Positions 32,987 to 42,264 are shown, counted from the stretch's first letter. The stretch is DNA of 64,000 nt from Ruminococcus_C sp963590855 (GCA_963590855.1 CAVAQT010000002.1:69985-133984); one strand, 5' to 3'. Translations and numbers: made by a program. The notes: generated by a model from the sequence alone, not told the origin.

Positions 32987-33427
32987 TTATCCGCGGAAGA
33001 GTGCAAAAAACAGCATAGAAAGCAGCCACATGACAAGCGCGACAATCGTGATGAGAAAAATGCCGCCCATGCACAGCCCGATGATCGAGCAGATGGTACC
33101 GCTGGTCGCCAGTGCTGTTTTGCCGTTTGGATTCTGATAGCGTATTTCTTTTTTTGCCATAACGCCGAAAACACATCCTGCGATTCCGAGAGGGATGCTG
33201 AGAAAACCAAACAGGGACAATTCTGTCAGGAGCAGCAGAGGGGATAAAATCGAACAGATCCCCAGCACCAGAGATGTCACCGCCATACCGCTTCCGGGAG
33301 CAGCCGGAGACGGTGTGCTGTAGACCGGCGGAAGCATCCCGGCAGAAAATGGCACAGGCTTGCCGCAGACCGGGCAAAAAGCTGTTCCATCGGGCAGCTG
33401 CTGCCCGCATTGTGGGCAAAATTGCAT
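32987..33427 (-). CDS. Zinc-ribbon membrane protein (DUF4190), short paralogue
   Basis: 146 aa from ATG 33427 with AAAGGAG upstream. The zinc ribbon CPQCGQQLPDGTAFCPVCGK at residues 4-23 is followed by a short linker and two pairs of hydrophobic helices (TSLVLGICSILSPLLLLTEL, FLITIVALVMWLLSMLFFAL) around FGVMAKKEIRYQNPNGK. Same layout as the next gene but without the Q-rich region, so a duplication is likely. Function unknown. Confidence 0.8.
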   Translation of the reverse strand: MQFCPQCGQQLPDGTAFCPVCGKPVPFSAGMLPPVYSTPSPAAPGSGMAVTSLVLGICSILSPLLLLTELSLFGFLSIPLGIAGCVFGVMAKKEIRYQNPNGKTALATSGTICSIIGLCMGGIFLITIVALVMWLLSMLFFALFRG

Positions 33428-33483
33428 GGTGTAACCGCTCCTTTGCATGGCATTGTTTTAAAATATGAATACGTTCAATAAGT

Positions 33484-33512
33484 AGTATATCATATATAGG
33501 ATAATTTGTCAA
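33484..33512 (-). promoter_or_regulatory. Promoter for the zinc-ribbon pair
   Basis: Minus strand TTGACA (33507-33512), 17 nt, TATACT (33484-33489). Confidence 0.7.
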
Positions 33513-33540
33513 ATAAAAAAGAAGAAAAGAAAATGAATCC

Positions 33541-34524
33541 TTACTGCTGTGCCTGCTGCCGCTTTAAAACCCGGACATCTTGTCCGACAAATTGCAGACA
33601 GGTATATGTGGTATAGATCCGGGAGGTGATACGCTCATCATACAGGTGAGAGATCTCGTCATAGTTCAAGTTGGTGCTGATAATGGTGGGGAGACTGCGG
33701 TTCATGCGTGTGTTGATAATGTTATAGATAGTGGATTGATAGAACTGGGAGTGAAACTCTGTGCCCAGGTCGTCCAGGATCAGCAGGTCACAGGAGAGCA
33801 GCAGCCCCAGTGTGTCATCATCGCTGCCAGCTTTTCCGAAGTGTTCCTTTTCTACCTGGCACAAAAAGTTGATGACAGAGTCGTAGAGGACGCTGTATCC
33901 CATGTGCAGTACCTGGTTGGCAATGGCGAGGGAGAGGTGTGTCTTTCCGCGGCCGGTCTTGCCGAACATCAGGATGCTGGGTGAGCTTGTGGAAAAATGA
34001 CGCGCATATTCCCGGCAAAAGTACAGGACACGTTCCATGGCATGATAGCAGCTGATGCCGTTTTCGGTGTGCTGATTCCGGTAGTATTCCAGGGAAAAGC
34101 TGTCGAAGCTGCACTGTTCAAAGTGTACGCTTTTGTTCAGTGCCTTAGCCGATTCCTTCGCAATAACATCGGTTAGACAGGAGCAGAAGCTTCCCTGAAA
34201 ATATCCGGTGTCCTGACATTTTTCACAGGTGAAATGCATTTCGAGGTAGTCCTCCGGATAGCCGTGCTGTTTCAGAAGCCGGCGCACCAGTTCCTGCGCC
34301 TGCATATTCTGCCGCTGCAGCTCTGCGACCCGACTCTGTGTGTTTTCGCCCTGCTGAATGATGCGCATTAACTCTCGGCTGGCTTGAAACAGCTGGCGGT
34401 TGACTTCTGTGACCTCCGGGATTCGCTGCTGGATCTCTGCCACGCGCTGTCTCCATTCTGTCTCGGCGTTGAGCCGGCGGGCAGAAATGATATTCCGCGC
34501 AGCTTCAATCTGATCTTCTTTCAT
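33541..34524 (-). CDS. DnaC/DnaI-like ATP-binding helicase loader
   Basis: 327 aa, AAA+ protein that would load the replicative helicase. N-terminal helical region with a zinc-type cluster, CEKCQDTGYFQGSFCSC (about residues 100-116). Walker A is GKTGRGKTHLS (about residue 190), Walker B LLILDDLG. It lies 12 nt after the DnaD-domain gene, giving the DnaD/DnaI-type primosome pair of Firmicutes. The IstB-like fold could suggest a transposon helper, but no transposase is near. Confidence 0.88.
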   Translation of the reverse strand: MKEDQIEAARNIISARRLNAETEWRQRVAEIQQRIPEVTEVNRQLFQASRELMRIIQQGENTQSRVAELQRQNMQAQELVRRLLKQHGYPEDYLEMHFTCEKCQDTGYFQGSFCSCLTDVIAKESAKALNKSVHFEQCSFDSFSLEYYRNQHTENGISCYHAMERVLYFCREYARHFSTSSPSILMFGKTGRGKTHLSLAIANQVLHMGYSVLYDSVINFLCQVEKEHFGKAGSDDDTLGLLLSCDLLILDDLGTEFHSQFYQSTIYNIINTRMNRSLPTIISTNLNYDEISHLYDERITSRIYTTYTCLQFVGQDVRVLKRQQAQQ

Positions 34525-34536
34525 AACACTCGCTCC

Positions 34537-35535
34537 TTAGTCTTTCATATTATAGATAAACGATTCGTACGCCGCTGCATTGTCGCTTTTCGGAATTGCA
34601 TTCTTGCTGTTGCCGCTGTATTTGGACTCGCCGGGATCAGGGCGGTCTTTGGTGTCCACATCAGCGCGTGTGCGGTATCCGGCAGCCATCCACCGGGAGA
34701 GAATGCTGTCCAGATAGGGGAAGGAGAGCTTGTCGGTGTTCTCCACGGTTTTTTCATAGGCATAAGTAATCAGTTCCAATGGGATCTGCTTGTCCTGCCA
34801 TGCGTCAATGTATTCCTGCTGCTTGGGCGTCGGCTTTCGGTTCATTTCAAAGGCCTTTCGGATGTGTCCGGTAAAGCTGCGGCGGTGCTCCATGTCGTTG
34901 ATGGCGCTGGTCACCTGCGGTAGCGTGCGGATGCCATCGTTCCACCATGCGGTGATGATGCTCTCGGCATAGGTGACACTGGACTTGTCAACCGATTTGC
35001 AGTAGAGCAGTACCGTCAAAATAATGTCACTGCCGATGTTGTTGGAATCGTGCATCCAGACCAGGGATTTTTGCTCCACATGGCGCAGCGGCCGTCCCAG
35101 CTGCTGTTCTGCCATGCGGAACAGCGTTTTCAGTTCGTCAGATCCCTCAATGGCGGCGGCGATCTCTACCGGGCTCATTTCACCGCTTTTGCTGCTGAGC
35201 TGTGCCAGAACGCGTCCGTTCCGCGGCGCAGCCTTGACGGCAGGCGGCATCGTTTCCTTTTCCGGAGCCGGCGCTTCCGGCTGTACCGGGACGGCTTCTG
35301 CTGCGGCAAAGAGGTCTGTCTGTGACCAGAACAGCGCAGCCTCTTCTACCAGTTCCTCCGGCATCCCCAGCGCTTTGGCAATCTCGCTGTGCTCCAGTGC
35401 TTGACTGTTGTGACGGAGCAGGTAGAGCAGGACTTTTAGCTGAGACGGTGTCGCCAGCTTGAGATATTGATCTACTACGGCGTTTGGAACACCGAACATT
35501 TGACCGAACCCGGGAATATGTACAGTAAGATTCAC
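34537..35535 (-). CDS. dnaD: DnaD domain replication initiation protein
   Basis: 332 aa. An N-terminal winged-helix part (residues 1-75: LKVLLYLLRHNSQALEHSEI) is followed by an Ala/Pro-rich linker. Two DnaD domains follow; the C-terminal one ends in the diagnostic YIDAWQDKQIPLELITYAYE and YLDSILSRWMAAGY. It remodels the origin and recruits the loader encoded by the next gene. GGAGG precedes ATG. Confidence 0.88.
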   Translation of the reverse strand: MNLTVHIPGFGQMFGVPNAVVDQYLKLATPSQLKVLLYLLRHNSQALEHSEIAKALGMPEELVEEAALFWSQTDLFAAAEAVPVQPEAPAPEKETMPPAVKAAPRNGRVLAQLSSKSGEMSPVEIAAAIEGSDELKTLFRMAEQQLGRPLRHVEQKSLVWMHDSNNIGSDIILTVLLYCKSVDKSSVTYAESIITAWWNDGIRTLPQVTSAINDMEHRRSFTGHIRKAFEMNRKPTPKQQEYIDAWQDKQIPLELITYAYEKTVENTDKLSFPYLDSILSRWMAAGYRTRADVDTKDRPDPGESKYSGNSKNAIPKSDNAAAYESFIYNMKD

Positions 35536-35573
35536 GGTGTTTTCCTCCTAGCAAAAAAATTGTCAAAAAAAGC

Positions 35574-35602
35574 TTGACATACCAATGATTCTATGCTATA
35601 AT
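35574..35602 (+). promoter_or_regulatory. Promoter for tRNA-Leu
   Basis: TTGACA (35574-35579), 17 nt, TATAAT (35597-35602), 12 nt before the tRNA. Confidence 0.85.
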
Positions 35603-35614
35603 GATATAGTCGTC

Positions 35615-35701
35615 GCCGACATGTCGGAATTGGCAGACGAGACGGACTCAAAATCCGTTGCCAGCGATGGCGTGTGGGTTCAAGTCCCACTGTCGGCACC
35701 A
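35615..35701 (+). tRNA. tRNA-Leu (anticodon CAA)
   Basis: Class II tRNA with a long variable arm. Acceptor GCCGACA/TGTCGGC, anticodon loop CTCAAAA (anticodon CAA), T arm GTGGGTTCAAGTCCCAC, CCA encoded. Confidence 0.96.
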
Positions 35702-35707
35702 GAGAAA

Positions 35708-35749
35708 AGAAACCGCTTGTACGTTTTTCGTATGAGCGGTTTTTGTTTG
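35708..35749 (+). terminator. Terminator after tRNA-Leu
   Basis: Stem AAACCGCT / AGCGGTTT followed by TTGTTT. Confidence 0.8.
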
Positions 35750-35876
35750 GTACGATTCATTAACATGGTTATGCCTGCCGACTGGAAAATATGTTCGTCT
35801 GCTGCACTCCGGGTAGAAAAAAAACCCATGCTGCAAATGCAACACAGGCAAATTTCCGTACTTCCGATGAAATACT

Positions 35877-35953
35877 TGGCGTGCCCAGAGGGATTCGAAC
35901 CCCCGACCTACTGGTTCGTAGCCAGTCACTCTATCCAGCTGAGCTATGGGCAC
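35877..35953 (-). tRNA. tRNA-Arg (anticodon ACG)
   Basis: Acceptor GTGCCCA/TGGGCAC, anticodon stem ACTGG/CCAGT with loop CTACGAA (anticodon ACG, read as ICG), T arm GGGGGTTCGAATCCC, discriminator G and encoded CCA. Confidence 0.96.
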
Positions 35954-35994
35954 ATTTTTTGTTTTTGAGAACCGTTGTCCTCACAACAATAGCT

Positions 35995-36023
35995 ATTATA
36001 TCACACTTTCAGAGACTTGTCAA
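35995..36023 (-). promoter_or_regulatory. Promoter for tRNA-Arg
   Basis: Minus strand TTGACA (36018-36023), 17 nt, TATAAT (35995-36000). Confidence 0.85.
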
Positions 36024-36147
36024 CCCTTTTTTTCAATTTTTTTCGCGTTTTTTGAAAAAAGTCTGGATATCACGCAATTGCGTCACTTTTTTCTCAAGAA
36101 ATTTGCTTCAAAGGGGAAAGATACAGCATATCCGGGCAGTAAAATGC

Positions 36148-36190
36148 CGCCTAGAGGAACAGTGTAGCACCATACAGCTCTAAGCGGCGT
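36148..36190 (-). terminator. Hairpin after the AbrB-like gene
   Basis: Stem GCCGCTTAGAG / CTCTAGGCGGC (one G-T pair) with a 19-nt loop, then ATTTTA on the minus strand. Confidence 0.55.
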
Positions 36191-36202
36191 TTTCATTTTT
36201 CA

Positions 36203-36448
36203 TTAGAGATAATCCTTGATCAGGCTGATGCAGGACTTGCAAACCTTCTTGTCGTTGAAGTCGATCAGATCGTCGGTGCGTCCGCAGAGTGCGCAGCTGC
36301 ACTGTGCCTTCTGAATGATGATCTTTTCTCCCTCGGTGTAGATCTGCAGATAATCGTTGCATTCGATCTGCAGCTGACGACGCAGTTCCTTCGGCAGAAC
36401 AAAACGTCCCAGTGTGTCTACACGACGCATGATTCCAGAATCTTTCAT
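36203..36448 (-). CDS. AbrB/SpoVT-type transcriptional regulator with zinc-type tail
   Basis: 81 aa. The swapped-hairpin AbrB domain covers residues 1-50: GIMRRVDTLGRFVLPKELRR is the typical beginning, followed by the second half with DYLQIYTEGEKIIIQK. The last 30 residues carry two CxxC pairs (CALC, CKSC), likely binding zinc. Such regulators control stationary-phase and sporulation genes in Firmicutes; target unknown here. Start 36448 is chosen because it matches the family beginning and has AAGGAAG upstream; 36493 would add 15 unconserved residues. Confidence 0.88.
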   Translation of the reverse strand: MKDSGIMRRVDTLGRFVLPKELRRQLQIECNDYLQIYTEGEKIIIQKAQCSCALCGRTDDLIDFNDKKVCKSCISLIKDYL

Positions 36449-36806
36449 GTACAAAATCTTCCTTTCTGTCTGTCTGCTTTTTACCAGATACAAACGGTTT
36501 TTTTACCTTCTTTCCACAAAAACAGAATATGCGATAGGCTGCGTCCGCCGGATTCAAACTGAGCCATGGCTCAGAATGTCTGCCAACAGAATCCGGATTC
36601 TGCACGCTTTTCCGTATATGTCCGGCCTTTTGCGAAAAAAAGGAATCGCAGATCAGACTCTTTTTGGAAGCTGTCTGCAATTGTTATTATACAATATTTT
36701 CCGATTTCTGTCAATCCGTAAATCGACTTTTTTCTCATCATTTTGGAAACTAATAATTCTATTAGAAATATTTATAGTTAAAAGAAAAAAAGAATGCAAA
36801 AAGGGC
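36449..36806. other. Intergenic stretch without a gene
   Basis: AT-rich from 36660 on. I see no conserved frame, RNA or repeat in it; it must contain the promoter of the AbrB-like gene. Confidence 0.5.
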
Positions 36807-36835
36807 TTGACAATAGAGACAAGCTGTGCTATAAT
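36807..36835 (+). promoter_or_regulatory. Promoter for tRNA-Lys
   Basis: TTGACA (36807-36812), 17 nt, TATAAT (36830-36835). Confidence 0.85.
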
Positions 36836-36860
36836 AATACACGTTGCTTGCAGCGAAAAT

Positions 36861-36936
36861 GAGATATTAGCTCAGTTGGCAGAGCATACGCCTTTTAAGC
36901 GTAGGGTCGAGGGTTCAAATCCCTCATATCTCACCA
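36861..36936 (+). tRNA. tRNA-Lys (anticodon TTT)
   Basis: Acceptor GAGATAT/ATATCTC, anticodon loop CTTTTAA (anticodon TTT), T arm GAGGGTTCAAATCCCTC, CCA encoded. Confidence 0.96.
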
Positions 36937-36976
36937 AAAGATCCGTATCATGTTTGTGATACGGATCTTTTGTTAT
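36937..36976 (+). terminator. Terminator after tRNA-Lys
   Basis: Perfect stem AAAGATCCGTATCA / TGATACGGATCTTT followed by TGTT. Confidence 0.85.
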
Positions 36977-37021
36977 CCGGATAAAATGAAACATTGCCAA
37001 AAGAGAAAGGCGGCGCAGGAC

Positions 37022-38218
37022 ATGGACTTGCAGAATCAGCTTCGGCTGCACAACCGGACGGAGCGTATTATAGAGAATGGAATCCGGGAGGGAAAGATCG
37101 CCGGGGCGTGTGTTGCGGTCTGCCGGGATCAGGAGGAGTATCTCTGTCAGGCATACGGCATGGCAGATCTGGAGCGAAAGCTGCCCATGCAGGAGGACGC
37201 GATCTTCCGGATATTTTCTATGACAAAGCCAGTGACAGCGGTCATGACCATGCAGCTGTGGGAAGCCGGACTCCTGGAACTCAGTGACCCGGTCTCCTGG
37301 TATATCCCGTCTTTTCGGGAAAAAATGGTTGATGCAGACGGAGAACTGGTTCCGGCAGAGCGCGAGATCCTGATTCAGGATCTGCTGAATATGACTTCCG
37401 GCATCCCATATCCCGATCAGTGGAATTTGTCTCAGAAGAAGATGGGCGCATTTTATGATGAGATCAACCGCCGGAATGATACCGATCACCCGGTTGATAC
37501 CCAGGAGTTCGCACGGCGCATCGGAGAAGAGGTGCCGCTGCTGTTCCAGCCGGGTACAAAGTGGGCTTACGGCGCATCTGCGGATGTGCTGGGTGCGGTT
37601 CTGGAAAAGGCGGCGGATACGCCTTTGGACGAGCTGTATCGGGAGAATATTTTCAACCCCCTGGGTATGAAGGATACCGATTTTTATGTTCCGGCAGAAA
37701 AACGGGGGCGATTGGCGCAGCTGTACAATTATTGCTGGGAGGACGGAAAGGGCGAGTTAGTGATCGAGCCGGATCCGCATCTAGGCATGACGGATTATCG
37801 GAAAAAACCAGCGTTTTTCTCTGGTGGTGCAGGATTGGTCTCTACGATCCGGGATTATATGCAGTTTGCCAACATGCTGGCAGGAAAGGGCTTTCACCGG
37901 GAGAGCGGTATGCGTCTGATCGGGGAGAACACCTGGCGGTATCTGACAACACCGCAGCTGAATGCGGCGCAGAAACAGGGCATCGACTGGCCGCAGCTGA
38001 AAGGCTATACCTACGGCAATCTCCTTCGGGTTCTGGAAGAGCCGCAGGCGTGCATGACCAATGTGCCGGCAGGGGAATTTGGCTGGGATGGCTGGACAGG
38101 GCCGTATTTTTGCGTATCGCCCCAGGATGGCACTGTGCTCTTGTACCTGATCCAAACCTGCGGTGGCAGCACCAGTGACATTGTACGAAAGCTGCGGACG
38201 GCAACATTTGGCTGCTGA
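37022..38218 (+). CDS. Beta-lactamase-fold serine hydrolase (class C / EstB-like)
   Basis: 398 aa, no signal peptide. SxxK motif S66-M-T-K69 in IFRIFSMTKPVTAVM, the tyrosine base Tyr183 in WAYGASADVLG, and WDGWTGPYF in the KTG-like strand region near the C-terminus. Class C-like cytosolic members act as esterases or D-amino-peptidases rather than beta-lactamases. Start chosen at 37022 (MDLQNQL), with AGAAAGG upstream; ATG 36986 is possible. It has no obvious promoter after the tRNA terminator, so read-through from tRNA-Lys is possible. Confidence 0.85.
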   Translation: MDLQNQLRLHNRTERIIENGIREGKIAGACVAVCRDQEEYLCQAYGMADLERKLPMQEDAIFRIFSMTKPVTAVMTMQLWEAGLLELSDPVSWYIPSFREKMVDADGELVPAEREILIQDLLNMTSGIPYPDQWNLSQKKMGAFYDEINRRNDTDHPVDTQEFARRIGEEVPLLFQPGTKWAYGASADVLGAVLEKAADTPLDELYRENIFNPLGMKDTDFYVPAEKRGRLAQLYNYCWEDGKGELVIEPDPHLGMTDYRKKPAFFSGGAGLVSTIRDYMQFANMLAGKGFHRESGMRLIGENTWRYLTTPQLNAAQKQGIDWPQLKGYTYGNLLRVLEEPQACMTNVPAGEFGWDGWTGPYFCVSPQDGTVLLYLIQTCGGSTSDIVRKLRTATFGC

Positions 38219-38242
38219 AGCGGCGTAAATTCTATTGGAAAT

Positions 38243-38292
38243 AAAAACAGCATCGGTCAGAGGTTTTGCCTCGTGACCGATGCTGTTTTTTG
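38243..38292. terminator. Bidirectional terminator
   Basis: Stem AACAGCATCGGTCA / TGACCGATGCTGTT between converging genes, A and T tracts at both ends. Confidence 0.9.
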
Positions 38293-38323
38293 TTTTGCAA
38301 CCTGTATCTATTGTTGTTTCGGT

Positions 38324-39649
38324 TTAGGATTCCTCCAGACCAGTGTTAATGCCGCTCTTTTCCAGTCCGGACAGTTCCTGCGACGGAGCGTCGCCGGTAT
38401 TGCCTTTCTTTTTCGGGAAAACGAACTTCAGCAGGATCGGGGTGATGATCGTGGTGAATACCACCATAATAACTAGCGGTGTCATGAACTTTTCGCTCAT
38501 CAGGCCCACAGATGCACCCTTGTTGGCGACGATCAGGGCAACCTCACCACGGGAGATCATACCGATACCGATCTGTAAGCTTTCCTTATTGGTATACCGC
38601 ATGATCTTTGCACCCAGACCACAGCCGATCACCTTTGTGACAACAGCCAGCAGCATCAGCAGCAGCATGAATACAATGAGCTTTCCGGTCAGACCGTCCA
38701 GTGTCATGGCAAGACCGATGTTTGCGAAGAAGATCGGGGACAGGAGCATGTAGGACAGGGTGTTGAAACGGTTGACCACATACTCGTTCTTTTTCAGTCC
38801 GGAAACTGCCAGACCGGCAACGAATGCGCCGGTGATGTCGGCTACGCCGAAGCAGATCTCAGCCACGAAGGACAGCAGCAGGCAGAAAACAAAGGTGACG
38901 ATGTTGTGACGACGCAGGTTCTCATTGCTGGATTCACGCCACTTCTTGAAGAAGTAGTGGTACAGCACAGCTGCGCCGATGGCAACGATAAAGAACGCCA
39001 GAATGTTGATGACAACAGAGAAAACGCCGTCGCCTACCAGCAGAGAGCCAAAGCTCTTTTCTGCTTCGCCGTCGCCGGACTTCTTGCCGCCCAGGCTGAT
39101 AACAACGGTCAGGGCGATGATGCCCAGGATGTCGTCGATAACGGCTGCGCCCAGAATTGCATTTCCGGCGCGGGAATTGAGCGCGCCCAGTTCTTTCAGG
39201 GTCTCAACGGTGATGCTGACGGATGTTGCAGTCAGGACAACGCCGATGAAGATGTTCTGCCAGAACAGCGAAGCCATTTCCGGATCCTGGTCGGTGTTGT
39301 AGAAATCCGCCAGGAAGAAGCCGCCTACCAAAGGCACGATCACGCCCAGCAGTGCGATCACAAAGGAGGCGAGGCCTGCTTTTTTCAGTTCCTGGATGTC
39401 GGTTTCCAGTCCGGCGCTGAACATGAGGACGATTACGCCCAGTTCCGCCAGATTGACGATGAGGTCGTTTCGCTCTACTACGTCCAGCAGCATCGGGCCG
39501 AGGATGATGCCGGCAGCCAGTGCGCCGACAACCTGAGGCAGGCTGATCCGCTTGGTCAGCAGTCCCAGCAGCTTTGTAGAAAGCAAAATGATTGCGATCT
39601 GCAATAAGAATGAATAATCATTGTTGAACAAAAATTCTTTGATACCCAT
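38324..39649 (-). CDS. CPA2-type cation:proton antiporter
   Basis: 441 aa, about 12 membrane helices. The family core appears as VVGALAAGIILGPMLLDVV near the N-terminus and NAILGAAVIDDILGIIALTV (about residues 160-180) with the two transport aspartates. No C-terminal TrkA-N domain, so it is the NapA/short Kef type; the cation (Na or K) is not evident. The final 35 residues form a charged cytosolic tail. Monocistronic, with AAAGGGAG before the start. Confidence 0.9.
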   Translation of the reverse strand: MGIKEFLFNNDYSFLLQIAIILLSTKLLGLLTKRISLPQVVGALAAGIILGPMLLDVVERNDLIVNLAELGVIVLMFSAGLETDIQELKKAGLASFVIALLGVIVPLVGGFFLADFYNTDQDPEMASLFWQNIFIGVVLTATSVSITVETLKELGALNSRAGNAILGAAVIDDILGIIALTVVISLGGKKSGDGEAEKSFGSLLVGDGVFSVVINILAFFIVAIGAAVLYHYFFKKWRESSNENLRRHNIVTFVFCLLLSFVAEICFGVADITGAFVAGLAVSGLKKNEYVVNRFNTLSYMLLSPIFFANIGLAMTLDGLTGKLIVFMLLLMLLAVVTKVIGCGLGAKIMRYTNKESLQIGIGMISRGEVALIVANKGASVGLMSEKFMTPLVIMVVFTTIITPILLKFVFPKKKGNTGDAPSQELSGLEKSGINTGLEES

Positions 39650-39731
39650 ATGAATTGATATCTCCCTTTATAATTTGCTTTTTGTCAAGAAAAAAGTATG
39701 TCCGAGAACAGCGCTTTTCCGGTAAGCGGTA

Positions 39732-41900
39732 TTACTTTCCGGTGAGCAGCTGCCGCAGGGCGGATGCATCCAGTCCGTTTACGGTTTTGTCTGCATAGAG
39801 GTCTGCGTTGGATGTGCCTGTTTTCGACAAGGATTTGTTCCCCAGCAGATACTGAATCAGCAGGATCAGATCGGCGGAGTTTACCTTGCTGTCGGCATTG
39901 ACGTCACCCGGAAGCGATTCCGGCTTCTGCGGCTCTGTGGTGACATCCGGCGTTTTGCCGTCCGGCTCTCTGCCGGAGATGAGCACACCGTTCTGATATA
40001 CCGGGATGCAGTCGGAGATCACATATTCGCCCGGATTTTTCAGCAGGTCGGTGTTGGAATAGTCGTTTGCGGCATCCCATCCTGTCTGATAGTCGGGATA
40101 GATCAGCGCCAACATCAGTTCACACTGGTGCTGTCCCTCAGAGATCGGCATCGTTACTCTGCCGTCCGGATAGGTCACTTCCACATAATAGATATTGTCC
40201 TTATAATGCTTCAGTTCCGATATCTGTGCCGGGGTGTAGTCGTCGTACATCTTCGCCTGGTCGCGGTCAACGCGCATGACCACATCGCTTGGCTGAAAAC
40301 CGCCGTCGATGACTTCGGACAGATCCATGTAGTACCGATAGGACAAGTTATCCTCGATCCGTGCCGGCCATGCGGAGTGATTGGTGAGCTTAAAGCTCAG
40401 GGTAACGCCGCCGGAAGCTTCTGTCAGCTTGGTCTCGACATAAAACTCCTTGTCCCGGGTCTCCGGCTCAGGAAAATCCGGATCTGGCGTACCGCCGTAG
40501 GCTTCGGTCATCTTGCAGAGCAGCGCTGTGAATCCGGCGTTATAGTCGCAGGCAACCTCGTTGTTGATGTAGTTCTGCCGATCGTCCTCATAGGAGCCGT
40601 CCTCGTTCGGGCCGCCCACCAGTGCACCGTACAGGATGTGCCGGTTGGTCTCCGGCGTATCCAGGGCGTTTTTCCAGGAGGCGTGCGCCGTCCGGTGATG
40701 GGGATTCTGTGGGGATTTTTCGCCGTATCCGACAACAAAGCTCTGCCCGTCGGGATTGTCTCCCAGACAGTAGTTGATCTGATCTTCATAGAAGTTCTTG
40801 TACTTGTCGGTGTTGGTTCTCTTGAGAATGGTATCGCATGCCACACTCGCCAGGAATCCGGCAGTTGTGGCATAGCGCAGACAGCCCCAGGTGGTGAGCC
40901 ACTTTGCGCCGCCGTCCAGCGTTTTGACAGAATCCGTCCAGTAGTCCAGATGCTTTTGCACCCGTCCGATGTAGAAGCTGTCGTTGGTGTTGATGGCGTA
41001 GAGCAGCAGACCACCCTGCATCACATCATCCCAGCACATGCCCCAGGAATATTTCAGTTCATCTGAACCCAGCTCTTTTCCCAGATTGGGGATATAAGAG
41101 GTCGCCTTGTCCAGATAGGACTGCTCGCCGGTGGCAATGTACAGCCAGTTCGCTGCGTAAAACAGTTCATCATAGAAGTGGGACGAGCGGTAGAAGCCGC
41201 TGGCGTCGCTGTTGTTATAGTTCTCGTCGCTCCGTGTCTCGTCTGCCAGCTTGAAGAGGTTTTCGGCATGCTTCAGGTAGTCTCCTGTCTTGCTGCTTCT
41301 GCCCTTGAGGGCACATGACCCGGCAGCCAGCGCCGCCGCCATCTCGCCGCATACGGCAGAGTCTGTGCCGCGCAGAACTGCCCTCGCCTTGGTGTAGTCT
41401 GCGCCGTTGTCCTTCATGCCGTATTCCAGCAGTTCTACCGGGCCCCACCAGGTGTGATCCATCTGACCGTTGCCCACCTGATAGACGGCGGTGTCGCCCT
41501 CATCGCAGGCGGCGAGATAGTCCAGCACGAAGGAGAGGCTGTTGACATAGGTCTCCATCTCTCCGGTCTTTTCCAGACCTTCCGGATACTGATACAATCC
41601 CCATGCCAGCATGGAAGCAGAGTATGCCATAGGCAGATTGAACTTGACGTGATCGCCTGCATCATACCAGCCGCCGGTGACTTCATCGGTCATGGTGGAG
41701 TCGGCGCGCCATTCCACTTCGTTCCAGTCCGGGAGCGGCCCTGCCTGCTGGCACTCATAAAAATAGAGCGATTTCTGCATCGCCTCTGCATAGTTGGCAG
41801 AAAAATCTGCCGCAGAAACGGTGAGCGCAGAACAGGGCAGCGCGCCCAGACAGAGACATCCGGCAGTCAGCGCCGCTGTCAGGCGTAAGTGTTTCCGCAT
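39732..41900 (-). CDS. Cellulosomal endoglucanase: GH9-CBM3c-dockerin
   Basis: 722 aa, secreted; cuts cellulose. Signal peptide at residues 1-32. The GH9 (alpha/alpha)6 domain covers about 35-470, with the nucleophile region GGWYDAGDHVKFNLPMAYS and the acid Glu in NEVACDYNAGFTALL. A CBM3c follows (about 495-640; TLSFKLTNHSAWPARI), the module that makes such enzymes processive. Then a short linker and a type I dockerin (GDVNADSKVNSADLILLIQY and DLYADKTVNGLDASALRQL). Three ATGs lie close together (41909, 41906, 41900); I chose 41900 since AGAAAGG is 9 nt upstream of it. Promoter at 42013-42041. Confidence 0.95.
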   Translation of the reverse strand: MRKHLRLTAALTAGCLCLGALPCSALTVSAADFSANYAEAMQKSLYFYECQQAGPLPDWNEVEWRADSTMTDEVTGGWYDAGDHVKFNLPMAYSASMLAWGLYQYPEGLEKTGEMETYVNSLSFVLDYLAACDEGDTAVYQVGNGQMDHTWWGPVELLEYGMKDNGADYTKARAVLRGTDSAVCGEMAAALAAGSCALKGRSSKTGDYLKHAENLFKLADETRSDENYNNSDASGFYRSSHFYDELFYAANWLYIATGEQSYLDKATSYIPNLGKELGSDELKYSWGMCWDDVMQGGLLLYAINTNDSFYIGRVQKHLDYWTDSVKTLDGGAKWLTTWGCLRYATTAGFLASVACDTILKRTNTDKYKNFYEDQINYCLGDNPDGQSFVVGYGEKSPQNPHHRTAHASWKNALDTPETNRHILYGALVGGPNEDGSYEDDRQNYINNEVACDYNAGFTALLCKMTEAYGGTPDPDFPEPETRDKEFYVETKLTEASGGVTLSFKLTNHSAWPARIEDNLSYRYYMDLSEVIDGGFQPSDVVMRVDRDQAKMYDDYTPAQISELKHYKDNIYYVEVTYPDGRVTMPISEGQHQCELMLALIYPDYQTGWDAANDYSNTDLLKNPGEYVISDCIPVYQNGVLISGREPDGKTPDVTTEPQKPESLPGDVNADSKVNSADLILLIQYLLGNKSLSKTGTSNADLYADKTVNGLDASALRQLLTGK

Positions 41901-42012
41901 TTGCATCATCCTTTCTTGTGGGGACGCAGCAGAGCCGTGCTGTGTGCCCACAGTTTCCGGTTCTTTTTCCGGCAGGAAAATCAGTCTGCCGAAAAAAGCC
42001 GTTTTCCCTTTT

Positions 42013-42041
42013 ATTATGGCACGTTCTCACCCCATTGTCAA
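42013..42041 (-). promoter_or_regulatory. Promoter for the GH9 endoglucanase
   Basis: Minus strand TTGACA (42036-42041), 17 nt, CATAAT (42013-42018). Confidence 0.7.
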
Positions 42042-42235
42042 GCGGTTTTCATGAAATTATCACAAAAATTCACACTGAAACTGAGAGACCTTTCTCAAAA
42101 GCGGTGCATAGCCGTCAGCTGCGGTCAAACTGTCGAAAATGCAGAAAAAAGGAAAATCGTTTTGTAGAGAATGTCGCTTTCAAACGGGAAAATTCTGTAC
42201 GATGTGACAAAAATTATGGAAAACCAGATTCCATC

Positions 42236-42264
42236 TTGCAAAAACCTGCGGTTCATGCTATAAT
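42236..42264 (+). promoter_or_regulatory. Promoter for the dehydrogenase/malic enzyme pair
   Basis: TTGCAA (42236-42241), 17 nt, TATAAT (42259-42264). About 200 nt of leader follow, with a small hairpin (CTGCCG/CGGCAG, 42361-42377) and no recognised riboswitch. Confidence 0.65.

Noticed and set aside
33541..34524. IstB-type transposition helper
   Set aside because: Fold is similar, but it is paired with a DnaD-domain gene and no transposase or inverted ends are present.
37022..38218. Beta-lactamase resistance gene
   Set aside because: No signal peptide and a class C/EstB-like layout; cytosolic hydrolase activity is more likely than antibiotic resistance.
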